From assembly GCA_022828595.1 (NCBI GenBank), contig JAKGHH010000002.1, positions 72,016,383-72,080,382 on the forward strand: 64,000 nt of DNA, read 5' to 3'. Below are positions 48,312 to 61,075 of the stretch, piece after piece. Each line of letters starts with the position of its first letter. The stretch's first letter is position 1. This DNA is from Nelumbo lutea (Eukaryota; Streptophyta; Magnoliopsida; Proteales; Nelumbonaceae). Below the pieces are notes generated by a model. It did not search any database. It was not told where the DNA came from and was given only the letters and a program-made list of their open reading frames with translations. Both the position numbers and the translations under genes were made by a program.

Positions 48312-48795
48312 AATTACAGGAATCCATGAATTCCAGTCACCTAAATTAATCACTATTGACAGGCAAGGAAGGTGAGGATTTCCCAAAACTAGGTCTGAAG
48401 AATACAAAGACCGAGTTCACATCCACTATGAAAATGATGGTCACGGGGGAGGTGTGGAAGAAGAAAAAAGGAGGACCAAAGGAAGAAAGGAAATCAAAGA
48501 AACAAAAAAAAAGGCAGAAAGCAAGAAAAACTAGGCAAATATAGCAATTATAAAGATATGTGACAAAACCATACACCAAAATAAAGAAGGAAAACAATCA
48601 TGTGATAAAAACAAGTGTCATTGCTTAAGTTAAGAAAACTGAATATCTGATTTATATAAAATTCATATTTAAAACAAAAGTATCCAAACATGCAGAGATT
48701 TAATATACTGTCAAGTGCCAATGCACTGAAATCAAGACTCACCTTCAAGATGGAGTACCGAGGACACATCCCTTGTTGAAATGATGTAGAACAAC
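48312..48795. other. 3' flank of the RHF2A-like gene
   Basis: This likely includes the 3' UTR of the minus-strand RHF2A-like gene. No AATAAA was found in the expected orientation. Open frames here are not convincing. Confidence 0.4.
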
Positions 48796-50298
48796 TTAAT
48801 TTGAACCTGAACTTGCAGCACAAGAAGCTGGTGTATTGCTGTCAATCAAAGGACCACTGCCATGAGTGGTCTCTGCAGTACTCTGGTTACAAGGCTCTGT
48901 TACTGATGAACCCTCAAAGTTATTTGCTACAGAATCTGTGGTGGATCTACTGTTTTCTCTGGTCTCCAGGTGTTCCATCATATGTGATACACTAGCAATT
49001 CCTGCATTTACTTCTCTCCTGACTTCAGAACTAAGATCTGCCATTGATGTGCTCCGAGAAAACAACCTCTCCTTCCAACCTCTTGTGCTCTTTGAAATGG
49101 ACTCTTTGTATCTTAAATAAAGATTCAACCAGAAATCAAATAGGAACCACTAAAGTAAACATATTAAATAATGAGAATAAGATTCTTTTTCGGTAGATGG
49201 AATAGGATACTTTCTATAAAGGGGTGTTTTCCCTCGAGAAGATTATGTGCTTCTTTAGGATTTTACCTCATTGACATTGCACTGAATCGAGATTTTAGAG
49301 ATTCTGAAAATGATTGGAATTCTGAAGGCCCTGCTCTGTCTTGATTTACTGGAGGAGATTGACTAGCAGAACCCCTACAGGAAAATGATCAACATAACAA
49401 TGCTTCAGATATTTTTTCACAAGTATGCTTTAGATACTAAAGAAATGTAAAGATTTGATCAAGCAAGACAAGCAATATGAGAATCAAGTTGAGAATGATG
49501 CATACCGATTGTTGAAGGACAGTCCAGATCGACTGGATCCAAGAGCAGTAGATCGAGATGCTGAGGCAGGAACTTGTCCAGTTTGGGCAGAAGATAATTC
49601 CGGGGCTTGATTGGATGGTTGTTCTCCGACAGCTGTAAGAGGAGCAGGACTGGAAGCAGTAATTGCAGGAGCCAGTTCATTTTCCCCTCCCCTCTGAGCT
49701 AAAGAAGAAGAAACAGGACCATCAGCTGCATTGGAATGAGTAGAGAACACCAAGAACTGTGGACGACCTTGACCTGCTGCCCTACTGCGCTGTCCTTCCC
49801 TTCGGGCAATATGGTGTGCTCTCCCCATTGCAGCAGCAGCAGCCAAATGCTGGATTATACGTTCTTCAAGTTCAGCATCATTAGAACCTACTGGTAACTG
49901 CAACCAGGTAGCAAATAGAAAATTGGACCAAATAAATAGGACAAGTCCTGATGTACATGGTATACAATTTCTTGGTTTTATTGATTAAAAAGAAAAGAAA
50001 ACCATAACTCCAACTAGCATAGATGAAGCACAGACATGTTGTAATTCAAAATCCCCTAGGGTGGGATGATGAAATATTGTGGCATTTCGTGATGGGTTAA
50101 AACGAAATTTCCTCTCCCGTTCTACTGCCTCAAGCAGTTCTTGGCTGCAAACCAAACACGGTAAATTGTTACCATCAAAATCACTACTTGTGAGATAATT
50201 AAATAAGAAAAAAGCATTGAACAGACAAGATGAACCTGGTTGGATCCTTCAGACTGATGGATTGCCAACACATAGGACACTGTGAACTTCTCTGACAC
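48796..50298 (-). CDS. RHF2A-like: RING-H2 E3 ubiquitin ligase, RHF2A type, 3' five exons (partial)
   Basis: Five exons are visible on the minus strand: 50298-50236, 50144-50036, 49897-49506, 49374-49267 and 49111-48796 (stop), all with GT-AG borders and a continuous frame giving 328 residues. The first encodes the end of the RING-H2 finger (CQRSSQCPMCWQ, carrying the last Cys pair). The following conserved blocks are ATIFHHPTLGDFELQH, ELEERIIQHLAAAAAMGRAH, RPQFLVFSTH, and near the C-terminus KESISKSTRGWKERLFSR and EVRREVNAGIASVSHMMEHL. Their order and spacing match RHF2A. In Arabidopsis RHF1A and RHF2A help degrade the CDK inhibitor ICK4/KRP6 in gamete formation; that role is assumed here, not shown. 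The start codon and first half of the RING lie beyond 64000, so the next intron is at least 13.7 kb and holds the Athila-like element. Confidence 0.93.
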
Positions 50299-51697
50299 CT
50301 ATAACAAGGAAGAGAGACTTGAAATTATTTTATTTTCTTCCCTTTTCTTTCCAATCAGAAAATTTGCATGGATTAAACAGATGAAGCCCTAATATTTAAT
50401 ACCTTCCAGAATTTTTTTGATGAATTAATATCTTCCAGACTCCATAGCCCATTTTTCTGGTTTGACACTTTTGCATTCTCCTTTTTCTTTCTATTCTCAT
50501 TTTGAATATAACATCTAGCAGGCATTTAATCCTATCATTTCTTATGAAAATCTCTAAACATTGAACATGACATTGTTATATTTATGCTTATGCCCTTGTC
50601 CACAGGTACATGTTAAAATTAAAGAAAAGCCCCAGTGCCCAATCCATCCCAATAAAATGACAATTATTATATGAATTCTACATTACTAAAATATACTAGT
50701 TAACCCACATCCCATGTTCTAAGGCTTCAAAATCAGATATTCCCATGCATAAGTCAACTAGTACACCAACATAACTGGAACAATAATTCAAATTTCATTC
50801 CTTATTATTAAAAGATCCTAAATTTTCATTAATCAAACAACATAAGATACAATCATGACCTCTTTGCCTACCATTCAATTAAAGACTGCAAGTGGAGATC
50901 TACCCCGTCTATCCTTTCCCTAGCAAGTAGCAAGCTGATCTGCTCTTCTAACCCATCTAAATGAAATCATTAGACTCTCCTCCATCCCCCACTCTATCCT
51001 ATCACCACTTGTTAATCCCCTTCTATTGCCACTGTATTCAGTCTCAAAGAGAAGAATAACCTCAGTCCTTTAAGGAAGATAAGAGTCCTTCCCATATATT
51101 GAGCTTCCCTCTCATATAAGACCAGAGTACATCAGTATGATTGCTCCATTATGGTTTCTGACCACACCCCCCAACATTTCAAATTTTCATTTTGGATCAA
51201 CATCAATAAACTTCCCTCCTATGTGGATTTACAAAATTTTTTAAACAAAGTAAAATAAAAGTTGAATGACAGGACAACACCATTGCCCAGTTTGAGAATT
51301 CATGGAAGTTACATATGTAAACTGTAAATCACCTCAAGAAGTTGAAGATAGCTCGTATATTGAAAGAGGCAACCAATTAGATCAACAAATTTCAACCCAC
51401 ACATGTTAATAGAACCAGGCAACCAGAACCTAAGAAAGCTTTCTTTCTTTTCTATCTTAAAATAAAATCATTACAATCACTTATCTCTATGTATTTATTG
51501 ATAGAGGAACAGGAAAGAAGTGTTGTATGATTAACTGGCCAGTTTCTTTCTATAGCATATTTAGTCTATTAGGATCCATTTATCCAAAGATTGATCAAGG
51601 TATCAACATGAAATGTGACTCTTCTGAGATTTTGCATTCATTAGGATAATTATGAGGGTATAAACTACAAAGTAACAGTCACCAAGAATAGAAGAGG
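50299..51697 (-). other. RHF2A-like intron, part downstream of the retrotransposon
   Basis: No exon or repeat with clear ends was found. The sequence contains no match to the missing first half of the RING domain. The final five bases (51693-51697, AGAGG) are the left target duplication of the Athila-like element. Confidence 0.6.
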
Positions 51698-53312
51698 TGA
51701 TGAACTTACAATTTATCTATATTTTATGAGGTTTTTGCATGAAATTTTATAATGGTTTAATTAAATTTTTGCCGTATTTTAGCTTGATTGCAAGAAAGAT
51801 TTCAGGGGGAGCCAAATCAACAAAAAGAAGGCAAAAGCAAGAAAAGAAAACCCAAAAATTTATCAAGTTCAGCCCGGCCCAGCCATGAGAGCAAGAGAAT
51901 TTCATTCGGCCCAAGAAGAGCAAGTGAAACTCTTTGGAAAATCCAAGGGAAGAAGCCTAGCTATGAGGAGAATTCGGCCCAGCAAGGAAGGCCCATTTTT
52001 AGCCCAAATAACAGCCTAGAGTGTAGCCCACATGAGCTCAAAAGCAAGCTAAGTTGTAGCCCAAATAGCAGCCCAAAGGGAGCTAGGGGCGGCAACTTCT
52101 AGGAGTTTCTTGAAGAGAAGGAGGGAGCACTCTAGAAGGTTCATGAGGGGTGTAATACACCCCATTCTAGAGGCTTCAAGAAGGGGCAAGAGCCCCTTGA
52201 AAAACTATATAAGGAGGCCTCTAGGAGGGGAGAAAGTTGTTCAATTGCTTGAGAGAAAGGCTCTCCCACTCTTAGAGGTTCAGCCACCTTGAGAGAAGAG
52301 AAGAGAAGAGAAGAAGGCTAGGCGCAAGGAAGAAGAAGAAGAAGGGCTGAAGGAAGTTCAAGACAAGCAAGCTAGAAGAAGAAGGTGAGTTCGAATTGAG
52401 GGATTGTGATTCAAAGATTTTTTGTAATAAATCATTTGTAGTTTCATTCTCTTTTGATTTGAATTCAGTTTCTTAGTTATATGTTCTTTCTTCTTTCTCC
52501 TTGTTTCCATTCTTCCTTGATGTATTTCAGCTTGTAAAATTTCAGTTCAGCAATCTAATTCTTTTTGATTCATTCAAATGATCATGCATTGTACTTGAAG
52601 TTTCTTGAATAAGGGTGTGATTGCAGATCAATTCGGCCAACTAACCTTCAAAACTCAGATCTGAATTCTCAGATCTGAGATTGCAAGATCTGAATTGCTT
52701 GAAAGAGAATTCAGATCTGCAAATTTCAGATTGGGCGAATTAATCTACAGCTTGGAATTCCTAGAGTGCTTGAGAGAGACTCTAGGAATTCAGATCTACT
52801 ATTCAAGAACTGAATTGAGTGCAAGGTTAGAGATAACTTGCACAATTCAGTTGGTGATCAATTCAGATTTGAATTGATGCCTTAGAAGTGTTTGAAGAAA
52901 TGCATGCATGGGGATTAGATTCTTGCTAGAGATAGAAGAACCGTCACTCATGCATAGGATGAACATGCGCTTGAGAGAGGCTGTTCATGACCTTGGGGTT
53001 TCACCAAACCAAGGCTCAATCATGATTCATTCGAATGATCCAAATTGATAGATTGCTGAATTCTGAGATTGACATTTACTGCTTACTCTTCTAACCTGAA
53101 TTGAAGGCAATTGGACCAATGATTTAGATAGATTTTAATTTAGGATTTCTTAGCTTTCATTAGAGTTTTGATTTATTTGTTGATCAGATAAGAAATGTTC
53201 AATTTAGTATTGGTAATTGTTTCCTAAATCCTCGTGGGAACGATACTTCACTCACTACTTTATTACTTGAACGGCTAGTGCACTTGCTAGTGTCACAATG
53301 AGCCACACATCA
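51698..53312 (+). repeat. 5' LTR of the Athila-like element (1615 bp)
   Basis: Starts TGATGAACTTACAATTT and ends GAGCCACACATCA. Includes a TATA box, an AATAAA at 52426-52431 and an AG-rich GAAGA stretch near 52295-52345. Differs from the 3' LTR by CCCC (52193-52196) against CCCCC. The 104- and 60-residue open frames within it are not known proteins. Confidence 0.95.
52206..52214 (+). promoter_or_regulatory. TATA box in the 5' LTR
   Basis: TATATAAGG in the middle of the LTR, identical at 62066-62074 in the 3' LTR; AATAAA lies about 215 bp downstream, a plausible R-region layout. Confidence 0.6.
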
Positions 53313-53318
53313 AGTTTT

Positions 53319-53336
53319 TGGCGCCGTTGCCGGGGA
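53319..53336 (+). other. Primer binding site, complementary to tRNA-Asp
   Basis: TGGCGCCGTTGCCGGGGA, six bases after the LTR, is the exact complement of the 3' end of plant tRNA-Asp including CCA. Athila-lineage elements typically use this primer. Confidence 0.92.
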
Positions 53337-55055
53337 TTTAGAGAAGCAATATTAGGAAACATTGAGCATTCTTAATCTGATCTCATTCAGCATTGCATTC
53401 ATAGTTGGGTTAATTTGCTAACTTTTTCATTTCAGCTTGGACTGCAACTGCTGTACTCATGTAGTTATGTTTCTTCTTTCTTAAGTAGATTACTCTCTTT
53501 TTCTGGTTTCAGTTTCATTTTAATAAAGGCATATTTGATTTCTATTCAATCTTGATGTTGTTCCCTTCAAAAATAAAAAAAAAAAAAAGAAAAAAAATTT
53601 CACAAAAAACATGAGTGTTGCAGATCTGAGTTGCATTCGGCACTCAGATCAGCAGATTTCAGATCTGCAGCACTCAGCCGAAAAGAGTTGCTTGTGTTTC
53701 AGACTTTATTTTTTTTTTCTTTCTTTCATTACAAAAAGAAAAAAACAAATTAAAAAAAACAAAGGGGAGATCTTTTGAACAATAAGAGGAGCAATTGAGA
53801 ATTCGGATCAGAACTCAGATCTGAGTTCAGATCTGAATTCTGCTACAGCAGATCTGCAACAGTTCAGATCTGAGTTCCTCTGAACTCAGACCTGAACTGA
53901 TGCAATTTTGAGGGGAATTGGGTGTCATCACCACCCCAATTCACCCTAGGGCACTTCTGCTATTCCCCAAAAACAATTTGGTAGCAATAACTGAAGGTAA
54001 GGCAATTGAGAATTCAGATCCAAACTCAGACTTGAGTTCAGATCTGAATTCTGCTGTTACAGATCTGCTCAGTTCAGATCTGAATTCCTCTGAACTCAGA
54101 TCTGAACCGATGCAAGTTTGAGGTGAATTGGGTGCCATCACTACCCCAATCCACCCTAGGATACATCCAACCTGCCTCAAGGGTGAATGGATAGCAAGGA
54201 ATGAGAGAAATTCAAATCTGAAATTCAGTTGATATGATGTGAGGACTGAACTGATACAGAGCATACTATGAATTCTGGGTGGACTGAATTCTTGGCTTTA
54301 CCCACTTGTAACCGAGCTACATTAGCTAAGGAGGTGTATGTTTGGATTGAATAATTGTTATGCCTCAGATATTTAAGAAAAATTAGCACTTTCCAAGTAT
54401 TTCTTTTAGCATTCAGATCTGTAGCAGAGCTGCTATAGTGCAACAGTTAGCAGACCTGATTTCAGATTTCTACAAAAGTTGTATGGGCCGAATAGCTTGC
54501 AATACCAAACATTGCAGACCCAATTTTCAGGTCTTAGCAAGTGTTTGATATGCATCAGCTATACAGGTTTGAGCTTCAATTGTAGAGTTTTTAACCCAAG
54601 CCTAACTCAGGACTGGTTTTAGTTTATTTCAGATCCTTTTAAATTTTTTTTTTAGATCAGATCTGATTTCAGCCCTAAAGCATCACAGAATTGATTCCAA
54701 CCTTAATGGATGTATATTGTAGTGTATACCAATGAGTGTGTATGAGATATCCAGCTCAGATCTGAATTATTATTTATTAATTTCTCTAGACTAACAATAC
54801 CAAAGACTTGTAGATCTGAACTCAGATCTAAATTGGGTCTGAATTCAGATGTTGCAATCGATGGATGTAGATAAAGGAACCTTGAATAAGATGATTGGTT
54901 TAAATCTGCTTTTAGTATAATCGGCTTCATTTATTCATGATAGGATGTAGGTTTTGTATTCCAATACTTCACTTTACATTTTCAGTGTGATAGGATTAGT
55001 TATTTATTTTCTTTTGTGAATATTGGCATTTTTATTGCTTTGACTTTAACAGTTT
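53337..55055 (+). other. Untranslated leader with AGATCTGAATTC repeats
   Basis: A 1.7-kb leader without a credible long frame. It is full of the words CAGATCTGAATTC and CAGATCTGAGTTC, with A-rich tracts at 53570-53600 and 53730-53765. A larger duplication of about 160 bp occurs at 53791-53950 and 54002-54160. Confidence 0.8.
53791..54160 (+). repeat. Two 160-bp direct repeats in the leader
   Basis: Copies 53791-53950 and 54002-54160 both start GCAATTGAGAATTC, contain several CAGATCTGAATTC-type words and ATTGGGTGYCATCACYACC, and end CACCCTAGG. They differ by scattered substitutions and small indels, so they are older than the insertion. Confidence 0.88.
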
Positions 55056-55715
55056 ATGACAAGCAGACCTGAACTGGAAGAGATCCTTTACGACCCAGAG
55101 ATTGAACGGACTCTCCGTGTCCGTTTGAGAGTTGCTAAGCAAGTCAGACAAGAAGCACAAGAAATGGCTGAACAAAGAACTATGATGGATTATGCCAAGC
55201 CTACCCTCACCGGGACTGTCTCCAGCATTATCAGGCCAACTATTGCTGCCAATAACTTCGAAATTAAACCGGCCATAATCCAAATGATACAAAATACGGT
55301 TCAGTTTTGTGGTATGGCCCATGAGGATCCGAATGCCCATATTGCTAACTTCTTGGAAATCTGTGACACCTTCAAACACAATGGGGTAAGTGATGATGCC
55401 ATCCGGCTGAGGTTATTCCCATTTTCTTTGAAGGATAAAGCCAAAGCTTGGTTGAACTCATTACCGGCAGGATCTATAGCCACATGGGACGAAATGGCCA
55501 GCCGTTTTCTCTCTAAATATTTTCCCCCTTCTAAAACTGCTAAAATGAGGAATGACATCACTACTTTTTTCCAGCAAGAGGGGGAATCTTTATATGAGTC
55601 ATGGGAACGATACAAGGAGCTGTTAAGGAGAGTTCCTCACCATGGCCTCCCCATTTGGCTGCAACAGTGCAGACTTTCTATAATGGTCTTACTGACTCAA
55701 ATAAGACCATATTAG
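55056..55715 (+). pseudogene. gag, N-terminal part, frameshifted
   Basis: The frame from the Met at 55056 encodes the retrotransposon Gag capsid region: VQFCGMAHEDPNAHIANFLE, LRLFPFSLKDKAKAWLNSLP and [20 protein letters not shown] are typical of Athila Gag. Similarity then switches to another frame at about 55657-55668 (near CTGCAACAGTGCAG), consistent with one base lost or two gained; this frame ends at 55715 in unrelated residues. Gag continues in the frame of 55601-60301. The break lies in an otherwise well-kept element, so it may be recent, inherited from a defective source copy, or an assembly error. Confidence 0.88.
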
Positions 55716-58700
55716 ATGCTGCAGCCGGAGGATCCATAAATAATAAAACTCCTGAGGTTGCCCATGCACTTATTGAGGAAATGGCAGCCAACAATTATCA
55801 ATGGCATTCGGAAAGGACTCAAACTAGGAAGCAGCAAGGCTTGCATAATGTTGACACTTATACAGCACTAGCTGCACAAATAGGAGCACTCAGTAAAAAA
55901 ATAGATGAAATGCAGATAGCTGCCATGCATGTGCAGCCTCTTAATTGTGAATTGTGTGGGGGAGGCCACATCAGTACAGACTGCCAAGTTGGCAATCAGT
56001 TCAGACCATCTACTGAACAAGTTGACTATGTCAGCAATTCGTCAAGACAGCAGGGTTACCAGAGTCACCATACTTTTCATCCAGGATGGAGGGGACATTC
56101 AAACCAGTCCTGGCCAAATCAGCATATTTCCAAGCCGTTCCACCAGACTTATCATCAGCCTGAACCGAAATCCAATTTGGAGGAACTGATGACAAAATTT
56201 ATAGCAGGTGCAGAAACTAGGTTCCAGAACCAGGAAGCCTCAATCAAAAACCTGGAAAACCAAGTGGGGCAATTGGCACAATTAATCTCTTCCAGACTGC
56301 CGGGAACTCTTCCAAGCAACACTGAAGTGAATCCACGAGAGCAGGTGCAAGCTATTACCTTAAGAAGTGGAAAAGAGTTGCCTGAGGTAGAAAAGAAGAA
56401 TTGGGCTGAACCCAAGGCAGAAACAAGCCTTGGAACCAGACAACAGAAGACGGAACAACCAGAAGCACAACAAGGGATGCACCAACAACCACAAGTTCCA
56501 TTCCCTAACAGGCTGAAGCAACAAAAATTGGAGAAGGAATTTGGTAAGTTTCTTGAAATATTTAAAAGTTTACATATTAATATTCCTTTTGCTGATGCTT
56601 TAGCCCAGATGCCACACTATGCAAGGTTTTTGAAGGAATTATTGGCAAACAAAAGGAAACTGGGAGATGTGGCTACAGTTGCATTAAATGAGGAATGTTC
56701 TGCTATCCTTCTGAACAAGCTGCCTCAGAAACTCAAAGATCCAGGGAGTTTCACTATTCCTTGTACCATTGGCAGTTTAAAAATTGAAAAAGCTTTATGT
56801 GACCTGGGAGCTAGCATCAATTTAATGCCATATTCTATCTTCAAGAAATTGGGGTTGAATGAACCCCAACCCACTAGAGTGGCATTACAATTGGCTGATA
56901 GATCCATTAGACATCCTAGGGGGATCATAGAAGATGTGTTAGTTAAAGTTGACAAATTCATTTTTCCAGTTGATTTCATTGTGTTAGACATGCAAGAAGA
57001 TGTGGAGGTCCCGCTTATCCTAGGGAGACCTTTCCTGGCTACCGGGAAAGCAATGATTGATGTCCAACAAGGACAACTCAGCCTTAGGATACAAGATGAG
57101 GAGATAATTTTTAAAATGTCTGATGCTATGAAACATGCACCCTCTAGTGATGATTCTTGTTTTATGATTGATGCCATTGAATTGACAATTGATGAATGCT
57201 TCCAGGTAAGTAGAATAACTGATCCTCTTGAACTCTGCCTCCAGCAGGGAGAACTTGAAGAAACAGAAAATAAAAAAATAAACCTCATGATAGCATACCT
57301 GAATGATAAGCCTCAATTCAAGGGAAAGGGGTTTCTTAAATTAGAGAACTTAGGCAAATTGCCCGGACCATCAGGTAAGCCATCACCCCAAGAACCCCCC
57401 ACCCTTGAACTGAAGCAATTACCATCCCATTTAGAGTATGCTTTCCTTGAGGAACCATCAGATCTCCCCGTGATAATTTCCGCAGCACTGAATCCCTTAC
57501 AAAGAGAAAAATTATTAAGAGTGCTGCGGGAACACAAAAATGCTATAGCTTGGAAGGTAGAAGATATCAAAGGCATTAATCCATCAATCTGCACTCACAG
57601 AATTTTGATGGAAGAGGACAGCAAGCCTTCCGTTCAGCCCCAAAGGCGCCTGAATCCCAACATGAAAGAAGTGGTAAAGGCTGAAATAATTAAGTTGTTA
57701 GATGCTGGGATCATTTATCCTATTTCTGATAGTTCTTGGGTAAGCCCTGTGCAAGTTGTGCCCAAAAAAGGGGGTACGACTGTTGTTCCAAATGAGAAAA
57801 ATGAACTCATCCCTACTAGAACCATTACCGGATGGCGTGTGTGTATTGACTATAGAAAATTAAATGAAGCCACCCGGAAGGACCATTTCCCTCTCCCATT
57901 TATGGATCAAATGTTGGAGAGGCTAGCCGGGCATGAGTATTATTGTTTCTTGGATGGATATTCAGGGTATAACCAGATACCAATTGCACCAGAAGATCAA
58001 GAAAAGACCACTTTTACTTGCCCATATGGAACCTTTGCATACCGAAGGATGCCCTTTGGGTTATGCAATGCCCCAGCAACCTTTCAGCGATGTATGATGT
58101 CTATATTTTCTGATATGGTTGAAAAATTTATTGAGATCTTCATGGATGATTTTTCAGTTTTTGGCTCTTCATTTGATGCATGTTTGAATAATCTGGAACA
58201 GGTGCTTACTAGATGTAAAGAAACACATCTTGTGTTGAATTGGGAGAAATGTCATTTTATGGTGCAAGAAGGCATAGTGCTTGGACACAAGATCTCTCAA
58301 AGAGGTATAGAAGTCGACAAGGCCAAGGTGGAGGCAATTGAAAAATTACCAACCCCAACATCTATTCGTTCTTTGAGAAGTTTCTTAGGACATGTCGGAT
58401 TCTATAGAAGGTTTATTAAAGATTTCTCAAAAATTTCCAAGCCATTATCTACCTTGCTTCAGAAAGAAGTGCCTTTTGAATTTTCAACTGAATGTCTTCA
58501 TGCTTTCAACATCTTGAAAGACAAATTGATCCATGCACCTATCATGATAGCACCAGATTGGACCCTCCCATTTGAATTGATGTGTGATGCGAGTGATTTT
58601 GCTATAGGAGCTGTTTTAGGACAAAGAATGAACAAACATTTTCAGCCAATTTACTATGCTAGCAGAACCTTGACTGGACCCCAACTCAATTACACCACCA

Positions 58701-60301
58701 CAGAAAAGGAGCTGTTAGCAGTAATATTTGCACTTGATAAGTTTCGTTCATATCTGATATTATCCAAGGTTGTTGTCCACACAGATCACTCGGCATTAAG
58801 GCACTTGCTTACCAAGCAAAACTCAAAACCAAGACTGATCAGGTGGATCCTTTTATTGCAAGAGTTTGACATTGAGATTAGAGACCTGAAGGGTGCTGCA
58901 AACCTGGCTGCTGACCATCTCTCCCGGTTGGACACGGTAAGCTCAAAAGAGGAGATAACCAGCAACATTCGAGAAGAATTTCCGGATGAGCAGTTGTACT
59001 CAATACAGAAATACTCATATCCTTGGTATGCTGATTTTGCTAATTATCTAGCTGCACAAGTCCTTCCTCCTAACCTTTCATATCAACAGAAAAAGAAATT
59101 CTTTTCTGATGTAAAATACTATCTGTGGGAGGAACCCTTTTTGTATAAATTGTGTGCAGATCAGATCATAAGGAGATGTGTCCCCGAGGAGGAGATGGAG
59201 TCGGTACTCCAATTTTGCCATGATAAAGAAGCAGGAGGTCATTTTGGAGCTAGTCGCACGGCAGCCAAGGTTTTGCAATCAGGTTTTTATTGGCCCACAC
59301 TCTTCAAAGATGCCCATCGGTATGTGTCCACATGTGACAAATGCCAAAGATCGGGAAACATTTCCCGACGGAATGAAATGCCCCTTTCCAATATTTTAAT
59401 CTGTGAAATCTTTGATGTTTGGGGTATAGATTTCATGGGACCTTTCCCGAATTCTTTTGGGAATAAGTACATCCTCGTTGCAGTTGACTATGTATCCAAA
59501 TGGGTAGAAGCCATGGCTTTACCCACAAATGACTCAAGAAGGGTAGTACACTTCCTAAAGAAGCTATTCTCCCGATTTGGCACTCCGCGAGCTATAATTA
59601 GTGATAGGGGAACTCACTTCTGCAATAGCCAATTTGAGAGGTTAATGCAGAAATATGGAATTACACATAAATTAGCTACCCCTTATCACCCTCAAACCAG
59701 TGGCCAAGTGGAGTTGGCTAACAGGGAACTCAAAAGAATTCTGGAAAAGACTGTAGCATCCACCAGAAAAGATTGGTCCATCAAATTAGATGATGCATTA
59801 TGGGCATACAGAACTGCATTTAAGACACCTATTGGCATGTCCCCCTACAGATTGGTCTTTGGTAAAGCATGCCATTTACCAGTTGAATTGGAACACAAGG
59901 CCTATTGGGCTCTTAAATTCTTAAATTTTGACATTCAGGCCACAGGGGCTAAAAGGCGGTTGCAATTGAATGAATTGGATGAATTCAGACTTACCACCTA
60001 TGAGAATGCCAAAGTTTATAAAGAAAGAATAAAAAACTGGCATGATAAGAACTTGCTGAGACGGGACTTTTATGTGGGCCAACAGGTATTGTTATATAAT
60101 TCTCGTCTCCGCTTGTTTCCAGGTAAGCTGAGATCCAGGTGGTCTGGACCCTTTACCATTTCACAGGTTTTTCCCCATGGGGCTATAGAACTCACCCACC
60201 CAGTTCAGGGCACGTTTAAAGTAAATGTTCAGCGCCTGAAACCATATTTAATGGGCAGTACTGTACCCCCTCCATCCACTGTTTATCTAGATAACCAATA
60301 A
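55601..60301 (+). CDS. gag-pol: Athila-like Gag C-terminus and Pol polyprotein (PR-RT-RH-IN)
   Basis: The open frame has 1566 codons; real homology begins at about residue 23 (VQTFYNGL), after the gag break. Residues up to about 300 finish Gag, with a short zinc-knuckle-like [13 protein letters not shown] near 115. The aspartic protease has [11 protein letters not shown] with Asp401. Reverse transcriptase spans about 690-930, with [27 protein letters not shown] and the FMDD box at 848-850. RNase H has [13 protein letters not shown] (about 995) and HTDHSAL (about 1060). Integrase has an HHCC-type zinc finger ([11 protein letters not shown] to CDKCQRSG) and the DD35E core Asp1277, Asp1335, Glu1371. 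There is no chromodomain and no stop inside. It copies RNA into DNA and integrates it. With gag broken, the element would probably need Gag supplied by a relative. Confidence 0.95.
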   Translation: MGTIQGAVKESSSPWPPHLAATVQTFYNGLTDSNKTILDAAAGGSINNKTPEVAHALIEEMAANNYQWHSERTQTRKQQGLHNVDTYTALAAQIGALSKKIDEMQIAAMHVQPLNCELCGGGHISTDCQVGNQFRPSTEQVDYVSNSSRQQGYQSHHTFHPGWRGHSNQSWPNQHISKPFHQTYHQPEPKSNLEELMTKFIAGAETRFQNQEASIKNLENQVGQLAQLISSRLPGTLPSNTEVNPREQVQAITLRSGKELPEVEKKNWAEPKAETSLGTRQQKTEQPEAQQGMHQQPQVPFPNRLKQQKLEKEFGKFLEIFKSLHINIPFADALAQMPHYARFLKELLANKRKLGDVATVALNEECSAILLNKLPQKLKDPGSFTIPCTIGSLKIEKALCDLGASINLMPYSIFKKLGLNEPQPTRVALQLADRSIRHPRGIIEDVLVKVDKFIFPVDFIVLDMQEDVEVPLILGRPFLATGKAMIDVQQGQLSLRIQDEEIIFKMSDAMKHAPSSDDSCFMIDAIELTIDECFQVSRITDPLELCLQQGELEETENKKINLMIAYLNDKPQFKGKGFLKLENLGKLPGPSGKPSPQEPPTLELKQLPSHLEYAFLEEPSDLPVIISAALNPLQREKLLRVLREHKNAIAWKVEDIKGINPSICTHRILMEEDSKPSVQPQRRLNPNMKEVVKAEIIKLLDAGIIYPISDSSWVSPVQVVPKKGGTTVVPNEKNELIPTRTITGWRVCIDYRKLNEATRKDHFPLPFMDQMLERLAGHEYYCFLDGYSGYNQIPIAPEDQEKTTFTCPYGTFAYRRMPFGLCNAPATFQRCMMSIFSDMVEKFIEIFMDDFSVFGSSFDACLNNLEQVLTRCKETHLVLNWEKCHFMVQEGIVLGHKISQRGIEVDKAKVEAIEKLPTPTSIRSLRSFLGHVGFYRRFIKDFSKISKPLSTLLQKEVPFEFSTECLHAFNILKDKLIHAPIMIAPDWTLPFELMCDASDFAIGAVLGQRMNKHFQPIYYASRTLTGPQLNYTTTEKELLAVIFALDKFRSYLILSKVVVHTDHSALRHLLTKQNSKPRLIRWILLLQEFDIEIRDLKGAANLAADHLSRLDTVSSKEEITSNIREEFPDEQLYSIQKYSYPWYADFANYLAAQVLPPNLSYQQKKKFFSDVKYYLWEEPFLYKLCADQIIRRCVPEEEMESVLQFCHDKEAGGHFGASRTAAKVLQSGFYWPTLFKDAHRYVSTCDKCQRSGNISRRNEMPLSNILICEIFDVWGIDFMGPFPNSFGNKYILVAVDYVSKWVEAMALPTNDSRRVVHFLKKLFSRFGTPRAIISDRGTHFCNSQFERLMQKYGITHKLATPYHPQTSGQVELANRELKRILEKTVASTRKDWSIKLDDALWAYRTAFKTPIGMSPYRLVFGKACHLPVELEHKAYWALKFLNFDIQATGAKRRLQLNELDEFRLTTYENAKVYKERIKNWHDKNLLRRDFYVGQQVLLYNSRLRLFPGKLRSRWSGPFTISQVFPHGAIELTHPVQGTFKVNVQRLKPYLMGSTVPPPSTVYLDNQ

Positions 60302-60977
60302 TCTCTTATGCTTGCTCATGAACAAGTTAAGGAATCTTTTTGTCATTTATCTTTTTAGAATATTAGTTAGTAAAATAAAGATCTTTTTCTCAAAATTCCA
60401 ATTCTTTAAGGACTCAGTTCATCATTTTCTTTTCTTCAGTTTGCTCTAGCAAGTGTGACTCCCTAACACTACGAACATTGAGGACAATGTTCATCTCAAG
60501 TGTGGGGGAGTGAGCCCGAGGCTAGGGTATGGGGGTTGAAACCATGCACCTCATGCACCCCAACACACATATGCAAGCAATGACATCACAAAAAAAAAAA
60601 AAGACTGGAACCCCTCAAGTTCATTACTATTTATTTGATGATTTTTTTTTAAGAAGGAATTCAATGAGTTGAGGGAGACTGATGTACTTGTTAAGTTTTT
60701 ATTCTTGTAAATGACCCAATTTGATTTATGCAGGAGAAAAGGGGAGCTGAATATGCCTTTCAGCATGACTAGCCCTAACTTCCTTCATGTGTATGGAAGC
60801 CCTTGATTTCATTGTTAATGGTCAAGAGAGCTAGTGCACATCTGAAGTGCTAATTCTTGAGGTTCAATAATTGCAAAGAAGGACAAAAGCCCAAATTGAC
60901 TCCGCTATTCTGAGCTGAATAGTAAAACTAGCAGCTTAGAACATGAGTCCTATTTACCTACCTCAAACAAGTGACCA

Positions 60978-61008
60978 GTGTGAGATGGAGCATAAGATGC
61001 ACTCACAC

Positions 61009-61075
<67 letters not shown>

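Noticed and set aside
51788..52292. Open frames of 104 and 60 codons inside both LTRs
   Set aside because: They lie in LTR sequence with repetitive AGCCC words and match no family; they are identical in both LTRs only because the LTRs are.
53313..55055. Search for an extra ORF before gag, as in Ogre elements
   Set aside because: Only short frames made of the AGATCTGAATTC repeat; no domain recognised.
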